Translations under genes and position numbers: made by a program
Shown: piece by piece, positions 26,018 to 34,102 of the stretch
Layout of the letters: the number at the start of each line of letters is the position of its first letter
How positions within the stretch are numbered: the stretch's first letter is position 1
NCBI RefSeq assembly: GCF_004134865.1
Contig: NZ_SDPO01000001.1
Span: forward strand, 186,001 to 250,000
Direction: 5' to 3'
Length of the DNA stretch: 64,000 nt
Source: Agromyces fucosus
Lineage (GTDB): Bacteria > Actinomycetota > Actinomycetes > Actinomycetales > Microbacteriaceae
The notes under the pieces: model-generated
Databases searched by the model: none
The model's input: only the letters and a program-made list of their open reading frames with translations
Told to the model about the DNA's origin: nothing

Positions 26018-27012
26018 GCGCCGTCGACGCCGCGGCGATATCTGCCGCCGCGGCCGTGGAGCTGCTGCGCGAGCCCGTCTGCGGCATGACCTGGGGCTGG
26101 ACCGGCATTCGCGGAACGTGGACGACCCCGGCCGCCGAGGAGTCGATGCGCCGCATGGCCGAACATGCCGTGACCTGGACGGCGATCGCGTACGCGGCCG
26201 AACAGGCGACGCCGTTCTCGACTGAGATCCCGTTCGAGGCCGAGCCCACGGTGACCGACGACGAGATCGTCGCGTCGATCCGGCGCGCGCACGGGCTCGG
26301 CATGAAGGTCTGCCTGAAGCCCGTCGTGAACGTCGCCGACGGCACGTGGCGTGCCAACATCGGCTTCTTCGACTGGGACGTGCCGGGCGAGCCGAGCTGG
26401 ACCCAGTGGTTCGCCTCGTACCGCGACTTCATCCTGCACGCGGCGCGTATCGCCGAAGCCGAGGGCTGCGAGATGCTCTGCATCGGCTGCGAGATGGTGC
26501 GCGCCGACGGCCAGGAGGCGCATTGGCGTGCGCTCATCGCCGAGGTGCGAGCCGTCTACACAGGCCCGATCACGTACAACTGCGACAAGTACCAGGAAGA
26601 CCGCGTCACCTGGTGGGATGCGGTCGACGTGATCAGCTCGAGCGGGTACTACCCGATCGACTCCTGGCAGGAGCAGCTCGATCGCATCGAGCGGGTCGCC
26701 CTGCAGCACGGCAAGCCGTTCTTCTTCATGGAGGCCGGGTGCCCGTCACGCGAGGGCTCGGCCGAGCTCCCGAACGATTGGAACCTCGTCGGTTCGCCGT
26801 CGGGCGCCGAGCAGGTGCGTTACTTCGGGGCGATGTTCGCTGCGTGCCGGGCGCGGCCGTGGGTTCGCGGGCTCATGCTGTGGGATTGGCCGGCCGACCT
26901 CTATGCCCCCGAGCAGGCATCGTTGAACGACGACTACTGCCCGTACGGCAAGCCGGCCGCTGACGTGATGATGCGCGAGTACCGCGCTTGGGCCGCCGAG
27001 GCGAGCGCATGA
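26014..27012 (+). CDS. Glycoside hydrolase family 113-like beta-mannanase
   Basis: 332 aa without a signal peptide. A TIM barrel opens with GMTWGWTGIRGTW and carries two well-placed acidic residues: E160 in CIGCEM and E240 in FFMEAG, spaced 80 residues apart as in characterised GH113 enzymes. GH113 enzymes hydrolyse beta-1,4-mannan and manno-oligosaccharides. Being intracellular, it would shorten imported oligosaccharides before the GH2 enzyme. The GTG at 26014 overlaps the GH2 stop (GTGA). The assignment rests on the family pattern and on context. Confidence 0.85.
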   Translation: MSAVDAAAISAAAAVELLREPVCGMTWGWTGIRGTWTTPAAEESMRRMAEHAVTWTAIAYAAEQATPFSTEIPFEAEPTVTDDEIVASIRRAHGLGMKVCLKPVVNVADGTWRANIGFFDWDVPGEPSWTQWFASYRDFILHAARIAEAEGCEMLCIGCEMVRADGQEAHWRALIAEVRAVYTGPITYNCDKYQEDRVTWWDAVDVISSSGYYPIDSWQEQLDRIERVALQHGKPFFFMEAGCPSREGSAELPNDWNLVGSPSGAEQVRYFGAMFAACRARPWVRGLMLWDWPADLYAPEQASLNDDYCPYGKPAADVMMREYRAWAAEASA

Positions 27013-27974
27013 CCCGGTCCGTGCTCGCCATCGACGCCGGCCAGACGGGCATCAAGACCCGCCTGGTCGTCGACGGCGCCGTTGTTCGAGAGACGCTGCT
27101 CCCCGGCATCCGCACGCATGAGCCGTTGCTCGCACAGCTCGCACAGGTCACCGCGCAGCTCGCACCGAACACGGGGACGGACGTCTCCGGCGGAATCACC
27201 GGCATCGACACCGTTACCGCGGGCGTCTCGGGCCTGACGCGGGCGGATGCCGATGCCGCTGCACTGCTCGCCGCCGTCGCCCCGCTCGGTGTGCGCCGCG
27301 TGCTCCTCGCGCACGACTCCATCTCGTCGTTCGTCGGCGCGCTCGGTGATGACCGCGGCGCGGTCGTCGCGTCGGGCACAGGTGTCGTCACCCTGGGCGT
27401 CGGGCGGGAGCGTGTTCGGCGCGTCGACGGCTGGGGCAATATCATGGGCGACGCCGGAAGCGGCTACTGGATCGGCCGCGAGGCGCTCGAGGCGGGCATG
27501 CGCTCCTACGACGGACGAGGCCCGGAGACGCTGCTCAGCGGGCTCATCACCGATCGCTGGCCTGACATCGAGCAGGCCTACATCGACCTGCAGGCCGACC
27601 CGCACCGGGTCAGCGTCGTCGCAGCATTCGCCGAGCAGGTCGCGGCGCTCGCGTCGGTCGACGACGTCGCGGCCGACATCTGCCGCGCCGCCGCCGATGA
27701 ACTCGCGCTCTCCGTCCTCGCCGCGCTGCAGAGCGTTGGCGAAACCGGACCCGATGCCGAACCGCGCCTGAGCGCGATCGGCGGCGTCTTCCGCTCGGAC
27801 CGCATCCGCAACCGGTTCGAGCACCGCGTGCGGGACGCCGTGCCGCACATCCAGATCATCGCGCCCAAGGGCAACGGGCTCGACGGCTCCGCCGCGCTCG
27901 CGGCGCTCGCCGAGCGGCATCCGTTGCGGGCGCACCTGACCATCGCGTCGGTGGAGCATTCGGCCACCACGTGA
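27009..27974 (+). CDS. BadF/BadG/BcrA-type sugar kinase (N-acetylglucosamine kinase family)
   Basis: 321 aa ASKHA-fold ATPase. Phosphate-1 motif is LAIDAGQTGIKTRLV; the phosphate-2/adenosine parts include VVASGTGVVTLGV and GWGNIMGDAGSGYWIGREAL, the latter typical of GlcNAc-kinase-like proteins. ATG 27009 overlaps the preceding stop. In this operon it could phosphorylate the mannose released by GH2, although the family is best known for amino sugars; mannose as substrate is an inference from context. Confidence 0.85.
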   Translation: MTRSVLAIDAGQTGIKTRLVVDGAVVRETLLPGIRTHEPLLAQLAQVTAQLAPNTGTDVSGGITGIDTVTAGVSGLTRADADAAALLAAVAPLGVRRVLLAHDSISSFVGALGDDRGAVVASGTGVVTLGVGRERVRRVDGWGNIMGDAGSGYWIGREALEAGMRSYDGRGPETLLSGLITDRWPDIEQAYIDLQADPHRVSVVAAFAEQVAALASVDDVAADICRAAADELALSVLAALQSVGETGPDAEPRLSAIGGVFRSDRIRNRFEHRVRDAVPHIQIIAPKGNGLDGSAALAALAERHPLRAHLTIASVEHSATT

Positions 27975-28004
27975 ACCAACCCCCGGATCGGGCGCCGGGT
28001 TCCC

Positions 28005-28027
28005 CGAGGTGATCGTCGATCACCTCG
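28005..28027. promoter_or_regulatory. Inverted repeat before the secreted mannanase gene
   Basis: A perfect 10-bp repeat, CGAGGTGATC and its complement, around a 3-nt spacer, 30 bp after the kinase stop and 24 bp before the GH5 start. It could be an RNA hairpin that separates the exported enzyme from the cytoplasmic operon, or an operator. A CAGGAG SD follows it. Confidence 0.55.
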
Positions 28028-28051
28028 AGCAGCACCTGACAGGAGTCGAAG

Positions 28052-30124
28052 ATGACACACAGATCCACCTCGCGGGCCCGAGTGCTCGCGACCGCACTCG
28101 GGGCGGTGCTCGCGGCGACCAGCGTCGTCGGGCTCGCCGGCCCGGCCGTCGCAGCACCGGCCTCCGCCGCGGCATCCGTCTCGTCGAAGGCGACGCCGAC
28201 CCCGTTCGTGAAGGCGAGCGGTTCGAGGCTGACGCTCGCCGGCAAGGCCTACGAGTTCGCCGGCACGAACAACTACTACCTCGGCTACAAGTCCGAGGCC
28301 ATGGTCGACGCCGTGCTCGATGACGCGAAGACCGCCGGGTTCGACGTGATCCGCACCTGGGGATTCCAGGACTTCCAGAACCCCGACGGCTCGGACTCGG
28401 TGCACCAGAACTTCGAGGGCGTCTGGTACCAGGCGTGGGACGAGGCATCCGGTGCGCCGATCGTGAACACCGGCGCCGACGGGCTGGAGAAGCTCGACTA
28501 CGCGATCGCGGAGGCGGGCGAACGCGGGCTGAAGCTCGTGATCCCGTTCACGAACAACTGGAACGCTTTCGGCGGCATGGACCAGTACGTGCGTTGGGCG
28601 GGCCTCGACGAGCACGCCGACTTCTACACCGACCCCACGATCCGCGGATGGTTCCAGGACTGGATCTCGACGCTCTTGAACCGCACGAACACCGTCACAG
28701 GCGTGCAGTACAAGGACGACCCGACGATCCTCTCCTGGGAACTCGCGAACGAGCCCCGATGCACGAGCGCCGGCGTCTACCCCGACGGCGACTGCGACAC
28801 GACGACCATCACGACGTGGGCCGACGAGATGAGCACGTTCGTGAAGTCGATCGACCGCAACCACCTGCTCTCGGCCGGCGACGAGGGGTTCTTCTGCCGC
28901 CCCGCCGACCAGTGGATCCTCACCCAGAAGTACGGTGCCTCGGGCTACGGCCCGGGCTTCGGCGAGGACTGCGCCGATGGCGTCGACACCGTCGCACTCG
29001 CCTCCCTGCCGAACATCGACCTCATGTCCATGCACCTCTACCCCGACCACTGGAAGACCAGCACCGCCTGGGGCACCGGCTGGATCACCGAGCATGCGAA
29101 GGCGGCCGCCAAGATCGACAAGCCCGTCTACCTCGGCGAGTTCGGTATCACCGACAAGGCCACGCGCATGCCGGTCTACGAGGAGTGGCTGAAGACGATC
29201 CGCCTTCTCGGCGTCGACGGTACCCTCTACTGGATGCTCGCCTCGCAGCAGGATGACGGCACGCCCTACGCCGACTACGACGGCTTCACGGTCTACTGCC
29301 CGAGCCCCGTCTGCGAGCTCATGAGCGATCAGGCGAAGCTCGTCCCGCTCTCGCTGAGCGGCGCGAAGACCCTGCTCGAGATCATCGCCGACCACGACGC
29401 CGTCACGATCCAGCGCGACACGACCGCGGTCGTCGACGTGCTCGCCAACGACGTCTCGTTCACGCTCCCCGTGCGGGCGAAGACGCTCGACCTCGACCCC
29501 GGGACGAGGGGTCGCCAGACGAGTATCGTGCGCGCCGGCGGAACCGCGGCGATCCAGGCGGGCGGGACCGTGCTCGTGACGCCCGACGCCGGCTTCACCG
29601 GCAAGGTCGAATTCCCGTACTCCGTGGGCAACGGCATCGACACGGCGCAGGCAACCCTCACGGTGACCGTGAAGCCCGCCCCAGGCGATCCCGTGGTGCT
29701 CGCTTCGTGGGAGAGCGGCCTCGAGGGCTGGGCGCCGGCGAACTGGCAGTCGGACCCCGGAGCCCTCTCGACCGGCGCGGCGGGGGCCACCGACGGGGCA
29801 TCCGCCCTGCAGGTGAGCTCGAAGGGCGCCTGGTTCGGTTCACCCGCGGACTCGCCCCTGCTCGACCTGTCGACGAAGTCCTCCCTCGAGTTCGACGTCA
29901 CGACCGCGGTCACGGGATCCTCGGTCTCGATCGCGGTGCGATCGGGCGGGGACTGGACCTGGTGCCAGTCGCCGTGGACGTGGGTGCCCGAGAACACCTC
30001 GACCACCGTCACCGTGCCGATGGAGACCTTCGGCTGCGACGTGACGACCCTCACCGACGTGCACGACGTGCTCGTGTACTTCAACGCCGGTGAGTACTCG
30101 ATCGACCGCCTCACGCTGCGGTAG
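28052..30124 (+). CDS. Secreted endo-beta-1,4-mannanase, GH5 (subfamily 7-like) with C-terminal accessory domains
   Basis: 690 aa. A signal peptide (residues 1 to about 35, cleavage after AVA) directs export. The GH5 barrel follows, with acid/base E234 in LANEPRC and nucleophile E363 in YLGEFG; GTNNYYLGYK and RTWGFQDFQ are typical of fungal/actinobacterial mannanases. Residues about 450-550 form a cadherin/Ig-like domain (VDVLANDVSF), and about 555-690 form a beta-sandwich carbohydrate-binding-like module (ESGLEGWAPANWQ), perhaps mannan-binding. There is no LPXTG or membrane anchor. It supplies oligosaccharides to the importer. Confidence 0.93.
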   Translation: MTHRSTSRARVLATALGAVLAATSVVGLAGPAVAAPASAAASVSSKATPTPFVKASGSRLTLAGKAYEFAGTNNYYLGYKSEAMVDAVLDDAKTAGFDVIRTWGFQDFQNPDGSDSVHQNFEGVWYQAWDEASGAPIVNTGADGLEKLDYAIAEAGERGLKLVIPFTNNWNAFGGMDQYVRWAGLDEHADFYTDPTIRGWFQDWISTLLNRTNTVTGVQYKDDPTILSWELANEPRCTSAGVYPDGDCDTTTITTWADEMSTFVKSIDRNHLLSAGDEGFFCRPADQWILTQKYGASGYGPGFGEDCADGVDTVALASLPNIDLMSMHLYPDHWKTSTAWGTGWITEHAKAAAKIDKPVYLGEFGITDKATRMPVYEEWLKTIRLLGVDGTLYWMLASQQDDGTPYADYDGFTVYCPSPVCELMSDQAKLVPLSLSGAKTLLEIIADHDAVTIQRDTTAVVDVLANDVSFTLPVRAKTLDLDPGTRGRQTSIVRAGGTAAIQAGGTVLVTPDAGFTGKVEFPYSVGNGIDTAQATLTVTVKPAPGDPVVLASWESGLEGWAPANWQSDPGALSTGAAGATDGASALQVSSKGAWFGSPADSPLLDLSTKSSLEFDVTTAVTGSSVSIAVRSGGDWTWCQSPWTWVPENTSTTVTVPMETFGCDVTTLTDVHDVLVYFNAGEYSIDRLTLR

Positions 30125-30130
30125 TCGACG

Positions 30131-30168
30131 GGCGGATGTCGGGCGTCGCCCGAGGCTCGGCATCCGCC
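30131..30168 (+). terminator. Terminator-like hairpin after the GH5 mannanase
   Basis: An outer stem GGCGGATG/CATCCGCC (30131-30138, 30161-30168) encloses an inner stem TCGGGC/GCCCGA (30139-30144, 30148-30153). It begins 6 bp after the mannanase stop; no T-tract is present. Confidence 0.6.
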
Positions 30169-30196
30169 TCCCACCCACAGATGCACCGAGGAAACG

Positions 30197-30566
30197 ATGA
30201 CCCGAATGCCGCCCCTCTTCACCAAGATCGCGAACGACTCCAAGGGATACGAGTGGGGGCGGTCGACGGCGTTTCGCGTGTGCTCGGGCATCCGCCGACG
30301 GGCGAGCGGCAGGCTGAGCTCTGGCTCGGAGCGCACCCTTCGGGACCGAGCCGGGCGGTGACGGATGCCACGGGCGGCCCCGATGCCGCGGGTCTCTCCG
30401 ATGTGCAGGCTCACGCGTGGGCCGATCTCGCCGAGTGGGAGCAGGCGAGCGGGCGCAGCCTGCCGTTCCTCCTCAAGATCCTCTGCGCGGCGTCGCCGCT
30501 GTCGATCCAGGCGCATCCCGACCCACGGACGAAGCTGTGCGGCCGGGCCAGCGTGCTGGCCGAGCC
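30197..30566 (+). pseudogene. manA: Mannose-6-phosphate isomerase remnant: frameshifted and 3'-truncated
   Basis: From the ATG at 30197 (SD GAGGAAAC) the frame reads MTRMPPLFTKIANDSKGYEWGRSTAF, a normal ManA start. From about 30275 homology continues only in the +1-shifted frame: SRVLGHPPTGERQAELWLGA, SGRSLPFLLKILCAASPLSI, then QAHPD with the zinc-ligand Gln and His. Loss of one T in the TTT at 30272-30274 would explain the shift. Homology stops near 30527, about 115 residues in, where a full ManA has about 390-400, and the convergent dehydrogenase stop follows. It would have isomerised mannose-6-phosphate to fructose-6-phosphate. Confidence 0.9.
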
Positions 30567-31601
30567 CTACGGGCGGATGAGTACCTTGAGCGCTTCGCGG
30601 GAGTCCATGAGTCGGTAAGCCTCGGCGATCTCATCCAGGGGAAGCTCGCGATCGAACACCCGACCGGGGTCGATCGTTCCATCCAGGACCTGCGGCAGCG
30701 CGGCCTCGAGGTAGGCGCGAACCGTTGCAGGCCCACCCGTCAGGGTCGCGTTCTTTCCGAACAGAGATGCGAAACCGACGGGGGCATCCTCGTACTGCGG
30801 TACTCCGACACGTGAGATCGTGCCGCCGGGGCGGACGATGCCATAGGCCTGCTCGTAAGCGGGCATGTGGCCGACGGCTTCGAGCACCACGTGCGCGCCT
30901 TCCCCGCCCGTGATGCCCAGGACCTTCGCGATCCCTTCTTCTCCGCGCTCGGGCACGACATGGGTGGCGCCGAACTCTCGACCGAGGGTGGTGCGGTCTT
31001 CGTGGCGGCCCATGAGGATGATCGTTTCAGCGCCGAGTTGCTTGGCGGCGAGGACCGCCGACAGACCGACCGCACCGTCGCCGATGACGACGACGGTCTT
31101 TCCGGGCTCGACTCCGCCCTTGTGGGCGGCGTGGTACCCGGTGAGGTAGACGTCGGAGAGGGTCAGCAACGACGGCATCAACGATTCGTCGGTGCCCTCC
31201 GGAATCACGACTGCGGTACCGTCCGCCTGCGGCACGAGCAGCTTCTCCGCCTGCGTCGCCGACGAGGCCCCGTCGAAGAATCCGCCGTGCACACAGGACG
31301 TCGTGACACCGTCGCGACAGAACGAGCAGGTGTTGTCCGACCATGCGAACGGCACGATCACGGTGTCGCCGACGGACAGACGTGCGACGTCCGAGCCGAT
31401 CTGTTCGACGACGCCGATCGCCTCATGCCCCATGCGACGCCCTTCGGGCGTCTCCTCGAGCGAGTGGTAGGGGTGCAGGTCCGATCCGCACACGCACGCG
31501 TACGTGACGCGAATGATGGCGTCGGTCGGTTCTTGGATGGTGGGTTCGGGGACGTCTTCAACTCGGATGTCGCCGGCGTTGTACATCAGGGTTGCTCGCA
31601 T
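30567..31601 (-). CDS. Zinc-dependent alcohol dehydrogenase family protein
   Basis: 344-aa medium-chain dehydrogenase. Catalytic zinc ligands are C38-type CVCGSDLHPYH and the GHEAIGVVE His-Glu pair; the structural-zinc lobe is partial (CSFCRDGVTTSC, three Cys). The coenzyme motif is VVIGDGAVGLSAVLAA. The substrate is unknown. It is transcribed toward the broken manA and ends exactly where that remnant stops. It lies downstream of the cupin gene (39 bp gap), probably in one transcript. Confidence 0.9.
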   Translation of the reverse strand: MRATLMYNAGDIRVEDVPEPTIQEPTDAIIRVTYACVCGSDLHPYHSLEETPEGRRMGHEAIGVVEQIGSDVARLSVGDTVIVPFAWSDNTCSFCRDGVTTSCVHGGFFDGASSATQAEKLLVPQADGTAVVIPEGTDESLMPSLLTLSDVYLTGYHAAHKGGVEPGKTVVVIGDGAVGLSAVLAAKQLGAETIILMGRHEDRTTLGREFGATHVVPERGEEGIAKVLGITGGEGAHVVLEAVGHMPAYEQAYGIVRPGGTISRVGVPQYEDAPVGFASLFGKNATLTGGPATVRAYLEAALPQVLDGTIDPGRVFDRELPLDEIAEAYRLMDSREALKVLIRP

Positions 31602-31640
31602 GAGCAGTCCTTTCTTCTGGAACTCAGCGGTGGAGTTCGT

Positions 31641-32039
31641 TCAGGGGTTGCCGTACTCGGCGTCGGTCACGTGTGCACCCCAGTGGGCGCTGTCTTCGCC
31701 GTCGGGCGTTTCCCAAAGGGCGAGATGCGTCATGAAGCTGTCGGGGGCGGCGCCGTGCCAGTGTTCCTCGCCCGGAGGTGTGTACACGGTCTGGCCGGCA
31801 TGGACTTCGATCACGTCTCCGCCGCGGGCCTGGACGAGCGCGGTGCCCTCCATGATGCGAAGCGTCTGGCCCAGCGGGTGCGTATGCCATGCAGTGCGGG
31901 CGCCCGGGCTGAACCGCACCAGGCCAGCGCTCAACCGCTGGCCGTCGTCCTGCGGTGAGATGACCTGGTCGAGCCACACGTCACCGGTGAACCACTTCGC
32001 GGGATTCTTCACCGTGGGGGCGATGGGAAGGATGTGCAT
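31641..32039 (-). CDS. Small cupin-domain protein
   Basis: 132 aa, single cupin. Metal-binding motif 1 is visible as ARTAWHTHPLGQTLRIMEG and motif 2 as PPGEEHWHGAAPDSFMTHLAL. Close relatives are often annotated as cupin or carboxymuconolactone-decarboxylase-associated proteins; the reaction is not known. A GAGAGGA SD precedes the ATG at 32039, so longer in-frame starts to 32102 are unlikely. It is followed by the alcohol dehydrogenase, and the XRE-type regulator is divergent. Confidence 0.88.
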   Translation of the reverse strand: MHILPIAPTVKNPAKWFTGDVWLDQVISPQDDGQRLSAGLVRFSPGARTAWHTHPLGQTLRIMEGTALVQARGGDVIEVHAGQTVYTPPGEEHWHGAAPDSFMTHLALWETPDGEDSAHWGAHVTDAEYGNP

Positions 32040-32058
32040 GGTTCGGTCCTCTCTTGCG

Positions 32059-32160
32059 TTACTGGATCGACGGAGCTTGTTCGCTCGCCATGCACTCGGC
32101 AAGAGCGGGGAGCACTGCGACGGCGATCAGTCCTGCAGAGATGGCGCGTCGATTGGTCAC
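32059..32160 (-). CDS. Possible 33-aa lipoprotein-like peptide upstream of the cupin
   Basis: From a GTG at 32160 the frame encodes a short basic start (MTNRR), a hydrophobic stretch (GLIAVAVLPALAEC) ending in a lipobox-like LAEC, then 10 residues and TAA, 19 bp before the cupin ATG. No convincing SD is seen. It may be a truncated lipoprotein gene, a leader peptide or chance. Confidence 0.3.
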   Translation of the reverse strand: MTNRRAISAGLIAVAVLPALAECMASEQAPSIQ

Positions 32161-32261
32161 GTTGCAAGTCAAGCCGCGGAAGGCCTGCCGAGGGAGTCCC
32201 TTGCGGAAGGTGTACCCGCAGTGCATCCCTCCCGCGTACGGATCGTCCTACTGTGGATTGC

Positions 32262-33140
32262 ATGGACAACAAGGCGGAGGTGCGCGAGTTCCTCATGTCA
32301 CGACGCGCGCGCATCTCACCCGCCGACGTCGGGCTCCCGGCCGGCGCGAACCGGCGCGTGGCCGGGCTGCGCCGTGCCGAGGTGGCGATGCTGGCTGACG
32401 TCAGCGTCGAGTACTACGCGAAGCTGGAGCGCGGCGACATCGCCGGCGCATCGGCAGGAGTCCTGGAAGCACTTGCACGCGCACTACGTCTGGATGAAAC
32501 CGAGCGGATGCATCTGCTCGATCTCGCACGGGCGGCCGATGGCATCCCGACCTCCGGTCGTCCGCGTCGGCGCGCGACGGCACAGCAGCCAGCCCGCGCC
32601 GGTCTGCAACGCACGCTCGACGCGATCACCGGAGGGCCTGCGTTCGTCCGGGACCGTCACCAGAACCTCATCGCCACGAATGCCCTAGCGGCAGCGTTCT
32701 ACTCACCCGTCATCGGGACCAGCGGCAGGGTGCCGAACCTGGCACGATTCCAGTTCCTCGACCCCGCATCCCGTGACTTCTACCCCGACTGGGAGCTCTT
32801 CGCTCAGATGTGCGTCGGCATCATGCGCGTCGAAGCGGGGCGAGACCCACATGACCGCGCCATGCAGGACCTGGTCGGCGAACTCACCACCAGAAGCGAG
32901 ACCTTCGCCAGACTCTGGTCCGCACACGACGTCCGGACCCATGGCACCGGCACCAAACGCTTCCAACACCCGATCGTCGGCGAGCTCACCCTGCTCTACG
33001 AAGAACTCACCGTCACCGCCGAAGACGGCCTCAGCCTCCTCATCTACACGGCCGAGCCCGGGTCACCGTCAGCGGAGCGACTCCAGATGCTCGCCAACTG
33101 GAGTGCCGACGTTCCGGCCCGCACGGCGCCGTCAGAATGA
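32262..33140 (+). CDS. XRE-type helix-turn-helix regulator with MmyB-like ligand domain
   Basis: 292 aa. The N-terminal HTH reads RRVAGLRRAEVAMLADVSVEYYAKLERGD (near residues 28-57); the C-terminal half matches the MmyB-like domain (GPAFVRDRHQNLIATNALAAAFYSP, NLARFQFLDPASRDFYPDW). Regulators of this kind commonly sit beside, and control, short-chain or zinc dehydrogenases. It is divergent from the cupin/dehydrogenase pair. A TACTGT sequence 8 nt before the ATG suggests a leaderless transcript. Confidence 0.9.
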   Translation: MDNKAEVREFLMSRRARISPADVGLPAGANRRVAGLRRAEVAMLADVSVEYYAKLERGDIAGASAGVLEALARALRLDETERMHLLDLARAADGIPTSGRPRRRATAQQPARAGLQRTLDAITGGPAFVRDRHQNLIATNALAAAFYSPVIGTSGRVPNLARFQFLDPASRDFYPDWELFAQMCVGIMRVEAGRDPHDRAMQDLVGELTTRSETFARLWSAHDVRTHGTGTKRFQHPIVGELTLLYEELTVTAEDGLSLLIYTAEPGSPSAERLQMLANWSADVPARTAPSE

Positions 33141-33181
33141 CAGCGCTCAGCCGTCCCATCCCGATCCACACAGAGGCACGC

Positions 33182-33757
33182 ATGACGCTCACAGAACTTC
33201 TCGCACTCCTCGACGCCGGCGAGACCATCACCGGCGGTTCACCCGCCCACGCCGTCATGCATGACACCAGTCAAGACGCACTCCGCATCGCGGGCGAGCT
33301 CAACACCGGCTACCACGAGCCGGCGGAAGTACGGGAACTCCTGGCGCGACTGACCGGAAAGCCCGTCGACGAGACCGTGACACTCTTCCCGCCGTTCTCC
33401 GCTGACTTCGGGAAGAACATCACGCTCGGCAAGCGCGTCTTCATCAACTCCGGCTGCCGATTCCAAGACCAAGGCGGCATCACGATCGGCGACGACTGCC
33501 TGATCGGCCACAATGCCGTCATCGCCACTCTCCAGCACGACATCGACCCCCGCCGGCGCAGCGACCTCATACCCTCCCCGGTGGTCATCGGGCGAAACGT
33601 CTGGCTGGGAGCCAACGTCACCGTCCTCCCAGGCGTCACCATCGGGGAAGACGCGGTCATCGGTGCCGGCTCCATCGTCACCAAGAACATCCCCGCGGGC
33701 GCGGGCGCGATCGCCGTCGGCTCACCCGCACGCGTGGTCCGCACCATCGAGGAGTAA
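33182..33757 (+). CDS. Sugar O-acetyltransferase (Maa/LacA/NodL family)
   Basis: Left-handed beta-helix acetyltransferase, 191 aa. Hexapeptide repeats are evident (ITIGDDCLIGHNAVI, VVIGRNVWLGANVTVLPGVTIGEDAVIGAGSIVTKNI), with catalytic His in TLQHDIDPRRR and NSGCRFQDQG. It acetylates a sugar or maltose-like acceptor using acetyl-CoA. An in-frame ATG at 33137 overlaps the regulator stop; the ATG at 33182 has a GAGG SD and aligns better with the family N-terminus. It is probably co-transcribed with the regulator. Confidence 0.88.
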   Translation: MTLTELLALLDAGETITGGSPAHAVMHDTSQDALRIAGELNTGYHEPAEVRELLARLTGKPVDETVTLFPPFSADFGKNITLGKRVFINSGCRFQDQGGITIGDDCLIGHNAVIATLQHDIDPRRRSDLIPSPVVIGRNVWLGANVTVLPGVTIGEDAVIGAGSIVTKNIPAGAGAIAVGSPARVVRTIEE

Positions 33758-33778
33758 GCGGCCTCGCCAACTCGTGTC

Positions 33779-33970
33779 TCACTCCACGAGCGCCGTGAAC
33801 ACCTCGTAGACCATGAACGCCGGCCAGAAGAGGCCCTGGAAGAACGCTCCGATGAACTCCCAGAACGCATCGGCCTGTTGGAAGAAGAACACCCACGCGC
33901 CGATGATGCCGAGTCCGTAGATCGCACCGCCGCCGGCGAAGCATCCGGCATTCGAACCTCTGTCATTCAT
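33779..33970 (-). CDS. Small hydrophobic membrane protein, unknown function
   Basis: 63 aa with two hydrophobic segments (GGGAIYGLGIIGAWVFFF and FWEFIGAFFQGLFWPAFMVYEVF), a short polar loop between them and an N-terminal tail MNDRGSNAG. A GGGGAGG SD lies 6 nt before the ATG at 33970, which supports translation. I do not recognise the family; its small size and Trp/Phe richness suggest an integral membrane peptide. Confidence 0.7.
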   Translation of the reverse strand: MNDRGSNAGCFAGGGAIYGLGIIGAWVFFFQQADAFWEFIGAFFQGLFWPAFMVYEVFTALVE

Positions 33971-34102
33971 GTTCGGCCTCCCCAAGGCTCACGATACGCC
34001 CCCGGAAGCGGGTCGGGATACGCGATTCCTGAGGCGATCGACGTCTTTCCGAGCGCGACGGAGCACGATATTTTGGGGACACCCGATGCAGAGGAGCGTG
34101 CC

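Noticed and set aside
32034..32261. Upstream extension of the XRE-type regulator to 32034
   Set aside because: The extension lacks HTH-family similarity, and the ATG at 32262 gives the normal family start.
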